Positions 10,605 to 19,245 of a stretch of DNA of 64,000 nt are shown here, piece by piece. The translations under genes were made by a program, and so were the position numbers. Position 1 is the stretch's first letter. Every line of letters begins with the position of its first letter. This stretch comes from Rhynchopus sp. YZ270_cl-10 (lineage: Eukaryota > Euglenozoa > Diplonemea > Diplonemida > Diplonemidae). The notes below the pieces were generated by a model. That model searched no databases. It was not told where the DNA came from and worked only from the letters and a program-made list of their open reading frames with translations. Where the stretch lies: assembly GCA_964035575.1 (NCBI GenBank), contig OZ037847.1, positions 62,001-126,000 on the forward strand. Direction: 5' to 3'.

Positions 10605-11007
10605 CTGAATAACGTTATTCCAAAATAACACTTGTTATAACGTTATCGATAACGTTATAACACCCACAGTATGTCTTATAATAGGCTAATATTGGGCTAA
10701 TAGCCTATTATATGCCATCTTAGACGTAGGCTGCAGTCGGTGCTGTAACATACACCTCACTCACGCTCATCAGTGAAAAAACACAAGAGAAATAAGTTGT
10801 GTTGTGTCTGTAACGGAGTTGGCCTTAAATTTTGGATTTTTCGGATTTGTTTAACGGGTTAAGCCAGCTACCACCGTACCACCAGTGGTAGCTGGGAAGG
10901 ACTGGAATAGGCTAATAAAATATTAGCTTATTCCAGTTTCATTAGCCTATTCTATAAGGCTTAAATAGGCTAATATCCTATTAGGCTTTATTAGCTTATC
11001 AGCTATG
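10605..11007. repeat. Palindrome-rich linker between satellites
   Basis: Contains a perfect 28-bp palindrome at 10634-10661 built on AACGTTATCGATAACGTT, and many TAGGCTAAT/ATTAGCCTA words in both orientations at 10680-10715 and 10905-11000. No gene. Confidence 0.6.
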
Positions 11008-11612
11008 GTATACTGTGTATACTGTGTATACTGTGTATACTGTGTATACTGTGTATACTGTGTATACTGTGTATACTGTGTATACTGTGTATACTGTGTA
11101 TACTGTGTATACTGTGTATACTGTGTATACTGTGTATACTGTGTATACTGTGTATACTGTGTATACTGTGTATACTGTGTATACTGTGTATACTGTGTAT
11201 ACTGTGTATACTGTGTATACTGTGTATACTGTGTATACTGTGTATACTGTGTATACTGTGTATACTGTGTATACTGTGTATACTGTGTATACTGTGTATA
11301 CTGTGTATACTGTGTATACTGTGTATACTGTGTATACTGTGTATACTGTGTATACTGTGTATACTGTGTATACTGTGTATACTGTGTATACTGTGTATAC
11401 TGTGTATACTGTGTATACTGTGTATACTGTGTATACTGTGTATACTGTGTATACTGTGTATACTGTGTATACTGTGTATACTGTGTATACTGTGTATACT
11501 GTGTATACTGTGTATACTGTGTATATTGTGTGTACTGTGTGTACTGTGTGTACTGTGTGTACTGTGTGTACTGTGTGTACTGTGTGTACTGTGTGTACTG
11601 TGTGTACTGTGT
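11008..11612. repeat. 9-bp satellite (GTATACTGT)n with a variant tail
   Basis: About 57 copies of GTATACTGT, the reverse complement of the array at 3650, end in about nine copies of a derived unit TGTGTGTAC from 11527. The A-to-G change spread along the end of the array, as expected from local slippage or conversion. Confidence 0.95.
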
Positions 11613-11939
11613 AGTGCGGAAATTGACCAAAAAATGAGAACTTGCCTGTCGCCACCCCATAATAAATGTTATTCGCATGTCATTCGCATCCTGTTCGCAT
11701 TGGCCAATGCGAACAGGATGCGAATACCCAATGCGAACAGGATGCGAATGATGCGAATGAGCCGTTCGCACGCTATGTATGCCTAGGGGGACTATGAAGT
11801 CCCCCTAATCCGACACCCCAAAAGAGTAACTCCCCCCCGGGTAGACTCCACCGTGATGGTAAAAAAAAAAAAAAAAAAATTTTTTTTTTAAAAAAAGGCG
11901 ATCATATTTCATATCTCTTACCGATAGCCCTGCCAAGGT

Positions 11940-12275
11940 CAGGCCCAAAAAAAAATTTTTTTTTCCAGGCTTGAAAAAGTAGTTGTCAAATTTTTCAAAA
12001 AAAAAATTTTTTTTTTGAAAAAAATTTTCTCGACATCTACTTTTCCAAGCCTGGGAAAATACCGGTAGGGGTACGTCGTAGAGTAAAAACCAATGCAGGA
12101 AAATACCAGTAAATACCAGTAAATATCAGTTTTTCTCAGGCTTGGAAAAGTAGTTGTCGAAAAAAAATTTTTGGGAAAAAAAAATTTTTTTTCGACAACT
12201 ACTTTTCCCAGCTTGGAAAAAAAACTGATATTTACTGGTAGTAACTGGTATTAACTGAGATTTGACGTAGCCTCC
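11940..12275. repeat. Two adjacent hairpin elements, one shared with 4811-5033
   Basis: One hairpin at about 11946-12053 uses the GGCTTGAAAAAGTAGTTGTC arm. The second, 12054-12275, is the near-identical copy of 4811-5033. They abut, so nested or tandem insertion is likely. Confidence 0.8.
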
Positions 12276-12481
12276 TGAGGGAAATTTATTTCCCGAGGGG
12301 AAATTTATTTCCTGAGGCAAATTTATTGCCCGGGGCAAATTTATTTCTATGATTACATGCAATGCTAAAAGGAAATTGAACACCGTACCCTACTCCCATC
12401 CTTTTTCCATTTTTCTAATCCGGGGCGGGTTGGAGTAGAGCCACATTTCACCGACAGGTCGAGGTGTGTGCGTTTCACCAC
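12275..12481. repeat. Direct repeat R (left copy)
   Basis: 12348-12481 matches 16756-16889 (134 bp, starting TATGATTACATGC and ending GTGTGCGTTTCACCAC). 12275-12347 (GAGGGAAATTTATTTCCC words) matches 16985-17058. The two blocks are in a different order on the right. They flank about 4.3 kb and might be ends of an unclassified element or two copies of an older repeat. Confidence 0.75.
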
Positions 12482-14140
12482 CATTTACACAACCTCTCCT
12501 TAACCATGAAGCTGCGTACGTACTGACGCAGGAAGAAGGAAGAAAAATAACACCGTTGCGAAGACGGTCACCAATCGACGTTGTGGACTCGGGGTTCGCG
12601 CCTGGTGGAAGGTGCAGTACGTGTCGGGCGGGTGTAGCAACACGAACCGGGTTGTGTCGATGCCATCCCGTCGGAAGCTCCGCAGGGAACGAGACGTCGG
12701 CGCAGAAGGATGGATGTGGAGCTTGCGGCGGACGCGAGTACGTTTGAGATGGTGGGTGTGTCCGGGACTGGTGCGTCTAGCGTTCTGATTCGTCGTCTCC
12801 TGCTGGTGCGGTGCCTCTACACCGACGAGGAGGGGCACTGTATCTAGGACAGTTGCGGTCGAAGTCGACGTGGAAGGGGCGACACGCGTTTGCTGTGCAG
12901 GAGTACTATGCGTAGGCCTAGTGCGCAGTGCGTATCCATCGAGTGGCTGGCGGGGTGATGCATGGGTACGGGTCTTTTATGTTTGGTTAGCACGGTTGGT
13001 AAACGGGTGACGGAGGTGCGGGTGCTGCGTCGCTGTTGCGATTCTCGGCAAATGGTGTGCAAGTGAGCACGGGGTGCGTGCTAACGCTGGCGTGGATGGG
13101 CCTGAGACCAGGACGGGTCGCTGGAGGCGGTGTCTATGGCGCTGACGGGCTGCGGTAGAGGAGAACGGGGTTGCGTTGTTGTGTTTAGGGTACTTGTGGA
13201 GAGCCAGGAGGGTCAATGGGTGAGTGAGATCATTGTGGACACCGCGCTAAGGGTGTGCGATGCTTGTGGGAGGTTATGCTGACGGCGACGTCGTACACGT
13301 TCATGACGCCGCTGATGTACAACAAGTGTGCGCGTGATGCGGGGGATGTGTGGTACGCTGTGTCTGGGACGGCAGTGGAGACACTGCAGACGGTTTGGAG
13401 CTGGCTGCTGCGTCGGTTGAATGATGTGGTGCCTGCGTCTGGACAGGGTACCTGTTTGGGGAGCGTTGAGCGTGCGGGTGGCATCTGCGGAGGAACTGCA
13501 GGCAGGGAGGTACACACCATGGGAAGGGGATGGACAGCGTAACTTGTGTACGTGAACAGCTGCAACGAGGCGTCGTGGGGAGCGATTCTGCGACGGCTGT
13601 GGGGTACCACCGTGCAGTGGGGTGGAGATGATCGGGACATTGATGGGAGCGGTGACTGGACATGCGCACAGCTGAGGAGGTGTCTGTGTCGCTGCACACG
13701 GATGGGCACGGCGGGGCGGCAATGCTGAGCACACGGACGTGGGTGAGGACGGTGACGCAACGACAGCGGCGGGGCTGCTGGCGGCTGTGGAGTCAAAAGT
13801 AGCGACCCCGTGGCTGTGCTGGGGACGCTGGAGTACGGGGTTGGTTGGGATGCGATTCCGCGGGCGGCTTAACTGGAAGATATTTGTGACCACGGGCGAG
13901 TCTTTGGGAAGGAATAACAAGCGGGGCGCTGGTCCGTGAGAGACTGACAGCTTCGTCAGGAAGAAGGGGGACAGGGTGACAGACTTGGAGACTTGTGATA
14001 GTGGGGTGTACTGGTGGACTTTGGGGATCTTCATGTTACTGTGCACCGTGTGTACCTTGAGTATCTTATTCGGTAACTAGGGATAATGGGATTTCTTTTT
14101 GGGTTTTTGGTGTTGGGTAGAATTAGGTGGATCTGGCCTT
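12482..14140. other. GC-rich block, no recognised product
   Basis: GC content is clearly above the flanks. Short ORFs occur on both strands (for example 13255-13542 plus and 14046-13213 minus) without any motif I recognise. The minus ORF is Pro/Ser/His/Arg-rich, as expected from a frame shadow. Possibly a decayed element body. Confidence 0.3.
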
Positions 14141-16470
14141 GAGGCTTGAGGGCCTGTACATGGTATTCGAGGCAGCGAGTAGAACGAAGAAGTTTTCCTT
14201 TATTGTCCTTGGGCCAGATGAGCGCCCTGTATACTATATACTTTCTTAGAGGCAGTGAGGTAGAACACTTTTCTTGTATTTCTTGTGTGTTCGGGTTTTG
14301 GACCACCATGGGCCAAGAGTGCCATGAAATTGTCTGAGAGGCAGTGAGGTAGAACGTTTTATTGTGGTTCGGGTGTGTTCGGGTTTGGACTACCGGGTTG
14401 AGAGTGCCCTATAACTTGACTGAGAGTGAGGTAGAACATTTTCTTATGTTTCCTGTGTTTTTCTGTTATCGGTTTTGGTCTACTTTGGGTCGTTGAGTAC
14501 CCTGTACAATGTCTGAGAGACAGTGAAGTAGAACGTTTTCTTGTGTTTCCTGTGTTTTTCTGTTTCAGGCTTGGTCTACTTTGGGTCGTTGAGTACCCTG
14601 TACAATGTCTGAGAGACAGTGAAGTAGAACGTTTTCTTGTGTTTGTTGTGTGTTCGGGTTTTGGGCGACCTTGGGCCACGAGTGCCCTGTACATTTGTCT
14701 GAGAGGCAGTGAGGTAGAACGTCTTTTTGTGTTTCGTCGTTATCGTTGTTGGTCTACTTTGGGTCGTTGAGTACCCTGTACATTGTCTGAGAGGCAGTGA
14801 GGTAGAACGTCTTCTTGTGTTTCGTTGTTATCGTTGTTGGTCTACTTTGGGTCGTTGAGTACCCTGTACATTGTCTGAGAGGCAGTGAGGTAGAACGTCT
14901 TTTTGTGTTTCGTCGTTATCGTGGTTGGTCTACTTTGGGTCGTTGAGTGCCCTGTACACTGTCTGAGAGGCAGTGAGGTAAAAAGTTTTCTTGTGTTTCC
15001 TGTGTTTTTCTGTTTTCAGGTTTGGTCTACTTTGGGTCGTTGAGTACCCTGCACACTGTCTGAGAGGCAGTGAAGTAGAACGTTTTCTTGTGTTTGTCGT
15101 GTGTTCGGGTTTTGGGCTACCTTGGGTCACGAGTGCCCTGTACATTTGTCTGAGAGGCAGTGAGGTAGAACGTCTTTTTGTGTTTCGTCGTTATCGTTGT
15201 TGGTCTACTTTGGGTCGTTGAGTACCCTGTACATTGTCTGAGAGGCAGTGAGGTAGAACGTCTTCTTGTGTTTCGTTGTTATCGTTGTTGGTCTACTTTG
15301 GGTCGTTGAGTACCCTGTACATTGTCTGAGAGGCAGTGAGGTAGAACGTCTTTTTGTGTTTCGTCGTTATCGTGGTTGGTCTACTTTGGGTCGTTGAGTG
15401 CCCTGTACACTGTCTGAGAGGCAGTGAGGTAAAAAGTTTTCTTGTGTTTCCTGTGTTTTTCTGTTTTCAGGTTTGGTCTACTTTGGGTCGTTGAGTACCC
15501 TGCACACTGTCTGAGAGGCAGTGAAGTAGAACGTTTTCTTGTGTTTGTCGTGTTCGGGTTTTGGGCTACCTTGGGTCACGAGTGCCCTGTACATTTGTCT
15601 GAGAGGCAGTGAGGTAGAACGTCTTTTTGTGTTTCGTTGTTATCGTTGTTGGTCTACTTTGGGCCACGAGTGCCCTGTACACTTTCTGAGAGGCAGTGAG
15701 GTAGAAAGTTTTCATGTGTTTCCTGTGTTTTTTCTGTTTCAGGTTTGGTCTACTTTGGGTCGTTGAGTACCCTGTACACAATCTGAGAGGCAGTGAAGTA
15801 GAACGTTTTCTTGTGTTTGTTGTGTGTTCGGGTTTGGACTACCGGGTTGAGAGTGCCCTATAACTTGACTGAGAGTGAGGTAGAACATTTTCTTATGTTT
15901 CCTGTGTTTTTCTGTTATCGGTTTTGGTCTACTTTGGGTCGTTGAGTACCCTGTACAATGTCTGAGAGACAGTGAGGCAGAACGTTTTCTTGTGTTTTTT
16001 ATGTGTTCGGGTTTTGGGCTACCTTGGGCCACGAGTGCCCTGTACATTGGTCTGAGAGGCAGTGAGGTAGAACGTGTTCTTGTGTTTCGTTGTTATCGTT
16101 GTTGGTCTACTTTGGGTCGTTGAGTACCCTGCACACTGTCTGAGAGGCAGTGAGGTAGAACGTTTTCTTGTGTTTTCTTGTCTGTTCGGGTTTTGGGCTA
16201 CCCTTGGGCCACGAGTGCCCTGTACATTTGTCTGAGAGACAGTGAGGTAGAACGTTTTCTTGGTTTTCTTGCGTTGCTCTGTTATCAGGTTTGGGCTACT
16301 TTGGGCCACGAGTGCCCTGCACACTGTCTGAGAGGCAGTGAGGTAGAACGTTTTCTTGTGTTTCTCTGTTTTCGGGGTTGGTCTACTTTGGGTCGTCGAG
16401 TGCCCTGTACATTGTCGGGAGAGGCAACGAAGTAGAACGTTTTACTGGTTTTTTCTGTTATCGGGTTTGG
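14141..16470. repeat. 90-bp minisatellite with 450-bp higher-order repeat
   Basis: About 26 units of roughly 80-95 bp carry the tag GAGGCAGTGAGGTAGAACG, then a T-rich segment, then GGTCTACTTTGGGTCGTTGAG and GTACCCTGTACA. A five-unit block repeats with a period of about 450 bp (tags at 14697, 15148, 15597). Another pair of near-identical units is 1,440 bp apart (14388 and 15828). Confidence 0.95.
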
Positions 16471-16471
16471 G

Positions 16472-16640
16472 CTGTGTCACTGACAGCCCCGAAATATCGG
16501 CAGGGACCGAAAGCTCGGTCGTGCACGCCTAAGGGGAAAGGCCGCGCTGGTGGGTAGTCGACCGTAACGGTTGAAAGAAAGGGGGGGGGGAATGAAATCA
16601 TCAGCAAAGCTGAGGTGGCCAAGATAGTGATCTTGTTATT
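16472..16640 (+). ncRNA. Candidate structured RNA segment
   Basis: Unlike its neighbours this segment can form several consecutive small hairpins: CCGAAATATCGG, GACCGAAAGCTCGGTC, GCCTAAGGGGAAAGGC and CGACCGTAACGGTTG, followed by TCAGCAAAGCTGA. I cannot match it to tRNA, 5S, SRP, an snRNA or a known ribozyme. It may be the 5' or 3' untranslated part of an element. The strand is a guess. Confidence 0.3.
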
Positions 16641-16642
16641 GG

Positions 16643-17058
16643 GTGTGTGCGTTTCACCACAACCTCTCCTTTTGTCTTTATTGTCTTTATTGCTTTATTG
16701 TTATTGGGGGTGGGGGAAAAACATAAAAAGGAAAATTAGGGTGCGGTTTCAATTTTATGATTACATGCAATGCTAAAAGGAAATTGAACACCGTACCCTA
16801 CTCCCATCCTTTTTCCATTTTTCTAATCCGGGGCGGGTTGGAGTAGAGCCACATTTCACCGACAGGTCGAGGTGTGTGCGTTTCACCACAACCTCTCCTT
16901 TTGTCTTTATTGTCTTTATTGCTTTATTGTTATTGGGGGTGGGGGAAAAACATAAAAAGGAAAATTAGGGTGCGGTTTCAATTTCTGAGGGAAATTTATT
17001 TCCCGAGGGGAAATTTGTTTCCTGAGGGAAATTTATTGCCTGGGGCAAATTTATTTCC
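16643..17058. repeat. Direct repeat R (right copy) and a 113-bp tandem pair
   Basis: A 113-bp segment (GTGTGTGCGTTTCACCAC..GGTGCGGTTTCAATTT) occurs at 16643-16755 and again at 16872-16984, 229 bp later. Between them is the 134-bp repeat shared with 12348-12481, followed by the GGGAAATTTATTTCCC words shared with 12275-12347. Confidence 0.85.
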
Positions 17059-17232
17059 TGAGGGAAATTTTTTTCCGGGGGAAAATTTTTTCCCTGGGTA
17101 AAAAAAATTTCTTTCCGGCCGATTTTTTTCTTTCTTTTGGGGGAAAAAATCGCCACGTACCACGGCTAGTTAGCTACAAGTATGGAACACCCTCAAAAAA
17201 AAAAAAAATCCCAAAATTCGGGCTAAATTGGA

Positions 17233-17290
17233 GGGGTGTTGGGAGGTGTTGGGAGGTGTTGGGAGGGCGTTGGGAGGCGTTGGGGGGGTT
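17233..17290 (+). repeat. Short G-rich GTTGGGAGG array
   Basis: Five to six copies of the same decamer as 3408-3512, with one extra G. Two unlinked arrays of one unit suggest spread with a larger repeat. Confidence 0.75.
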
Positions 17291-17338
17291 TGCCGTTTTT
17301 TGCAAATCAGGTGGAACTAGAAACAAAAGAGCATAATA

Positions 17339-17450
17339 TTATCGTAGTATCGTACAAATTATCGGCCGTATTAATGTTCGACCTTTTCTGGATTTTTTTT
17401 CTGGAAGTTCGACCTTTTTTGCAGCACATAATTTGTACGAATAACGAGGA
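17339..17450. mobile_element. Degenerate TTCGACC-family MITE
   Basis: Inverted ends CGTACAAATTAT and ATAATTTGTACG enclose AATGTTCGACC..CTGGATTTTT..CTGGAAGTTCGACC. The core matches the better preserved element at 43674-43805, so both belong to one family. Confidence 0.6.
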
Positions 17451-17701
17451 CACACACGGCTGCCCCCTAACGAAGAAGATTGTACGAGCAGCAGACACAT
17501 ACATAGTATATGAAGGATTGAGTTATTTTCAAACAATCAATGGAATCAAGAATTAATGGGTACGCTTCCGTTGGGGAGACATTTGGTACTCGATATGGTC
17601 CAAATATTACCCCCCACGGTATTCAAAAAATAAAGGAATCAAGAGATGCTAACAATGCCCATCTCCAAAAAACCAAAGGGCGCGCTTCAAAAACCAGCAG
17701 A

Positions 17702-18646
17702 CTAGTTGACTTCCGACGTAAACGTAACATTGTAGAGACCCAGTCCTCTGGATGAGAGCCCCATGTACAGGATGTTGCCGTCCCCAGAGAGCGCTGCGGA
17801 AATGGACCCCAGGTTGCCGCTGAAGCCGTTGGGGGTGCTCACAGAGGTCCCTGCCACCTTCCACACGTCTGCTTTTTCCGACGACGCTGTGCACACCTTA
17901 GTCTTCGCGTCTGTGGCGATCTTCGAGCAAGCCTCGGACTCTTCGTTTGCAGTGAACACAAGGGTTGTGGGATCTGTGATGTCGTACACATACAGAGGCT
18001 TCAGCGTGCCTACCATGCACACAGCAAGCGAGGTCCCCACAAGTCCGACCTGTGCATTCCCCCCCATAATCTCCTTCTGCACCACTAGCGCTCCCTCTAG
18101 GGGATTGCTCATGTCGTACACAACAACGCCTCCCGACACGCCACCGACGAAGACCTGTGTGCTCACCTGGTATGCTCCGCTCGTCAGCTCAAACGCGTTC
18201 GCCGTGTCCTGGAATACAACCACAGGACGACGGGGGACCTTCACATTCACCACAACCACGCCAGTGGTAGTTGCTACAAAGAGGTACCCACGCACAGTGT
18301 CGAGGTGGGCGCTCTTCACTGAAACGACACCAAAGGGTGCCAGGTCCAGTATCGTCAGAGTGGTTGCGATGTTCCTTGTTCTCACGACAGTCACGTTGCT
18401 CGCCTGCAGCAGGTACGCGTAGTGGTGCGTGCTGTCAACCGCAATCGCCGCCACCTCCGGAAGTGCGCTCCTCTGCACAACCTTCTCCGTTGCAACGTCC
18501 ACAGCATGCACGCCGTCTGTGCACCCCACCAGCACTGTCGATGTGTCCGGTGCCTCTGCCACTGCCGCACACTTCGTGTCCCCCACCTCAATGTACCAAG
18601 GCAGGGCCGACACGACCGATGCCACCAGGAAGAGCTGCGCAGACAT
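17702..18646 (-). CDS. Secreted beta-propeller-like protein
   Basis: 314 aa from the ATG at 18646 (MSAQLFLVASVVSALPWYIEV), chosen because it opens with a signal-peptide-like hydrophobic segment; upstream in-frame codons lack one. The mature part is a series of about 40-residue strand-rich units (VLVGCTDGVHAVDVAT, YLFVATTTGVVVVNV, VFVGGVSGGVVVYDMSNP, YVYDITDPTTLVF, LYMGLSSRGLGLYNVTF), typical of LVIVD/YVTN-like propellers that bind ligands outside the cell. No catalytic residues are apparent. A candidate trans-splice acceptor lies 26 nt upstream. It is the last gene of the minus-strand array before the repeat spacer. Function unknown. Confidence 0.7.
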   Translation of the reverse strand: MSAQLFLVASVVSALPWYIEVGDTKCAAVAEAPDTSTVLVGCTDGVHAVDVATEKVVQRSALPEVAAIAVDSTHHYAYLLQASNVTVVRTRNIATTLTILDLAPFGVVSVKSAHLDTVRGYLFVATTTGVVVVNVKVPRRPVVVFQDTANAFELTSGAYQVSTQVFVGGVSGGVVVYDMSNPLEGALVVQKEIMGGNAQVGLVGTSLAVCMVGTLKPLYVYDITDPTTLVFTANEESEACSKIATDAKTKVCTASSEKADVWKVAGTSVSTPNGFSGNLGSISAALSGDGNILYMGLSSRGLGLYNVTFTSEVN

Positions 18647-18671
18647 CGTAGAAGAGTATTGTGTGTGAACC

Positions 18672-18673
18672 CC
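18672..18673 (-). promoter_or_regulatory. Candidate spliced-leader acceptor AG
   Basis: The minus strand reads CACCACCAATTTCAG, then the 5' UTR of the propeller gene; the AG is 26 nt before its ATG. Inferred from position only. Confidence 0.3.
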
Positions 18674-19245
18674 TGAAATTGGTGGTGTAGAGAAACCCCA
18701 TGGAGCAAGAACAAAATTCCGTAGACGTAAAAGTAGGTGGGTGTGAGTTTTAATATGCAATACTTTCTACGATAGAGGCAAATCAGTAATGTCTGTAATG
18801 TCTGTAATGCACCTGTACAACAAGATCCAACAAAAAATCGCTGGGAACGCTAGAAAATATACATGTATGTATGCTGTGTGTGCCCCGAATCTCGAAGACC
18901 CGTGCGTGCACAGCAAAACAGAAGAGGTTAGTGGATAGCGTTGTATGAGCAGGAAGAATAGGAAAGCAAAAAGCAAAAGGAAAAAGAAACAACAACAACA
19001 AAACAACGAGTCTCACCGAGAAATTAAAATTATGTAGCACGCTTCTTTGAGACAAAAGAGAAAATTAATAATTAATACGAGTGTTTAGTATCTCCCAGCG
19101 AGGAACCCTTGCACACCCCAAGAAGAAGGTTAGACGCAACGCACAACACTGCTGCTGTGGTTGGTTGGTTGGTTGGTGGCAGTTCGGATCGCTGCACGCT
19201 GTCGGGCTGCTGCTCTCTGCACTCTTCTCCTCAACATCTCAAACC
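18674..19245. other. Intergenic spacer
   Basis: A/T-rich with a short triplication of TGTCTGTAA (18789-18807). No gene or element recognised. Confidence 0.5.

Larger units (their letters stand above)
9663..11806. mobile_element. 2.1-kb foldback element carrying two satellite arrays
   Basis: The ends are inverted: a 27-bp perfect terminal repeat containing TAGGCATACATAGCGTGCG lies at 9707-9733 and, complemented, at 11765-11791. Outside each arm are TAGGGGGACT hairpins; on the left they form a 38-bp perfect palindrome at 9663-9700. Inside come scattered TTCGCAT/ATGCGAA words on both sides (9734-9920 and 11670-11764), then the 5-bp and 9-bp arrays. No transposase is present. This is a foldback or non-autonomous element whose interior has filled with satellite. 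Confidence 0.7.

Noticed and set aside
9983-10631. ORFs of about 200 codons with VLYCT or STVQY repeats
   Set aside because: Artefacts of the pentamer array.
13213-14046. 277-codon minus-strand ORF
   Set aside because: Pro/Ser/His/Arg composition without motif, as expected from a GC-rich frame shadow.
14141-16470. CRISPR-like array
   Set aside because: Units are near-identical throughout with no unique spacers, in a eukaryotic context.
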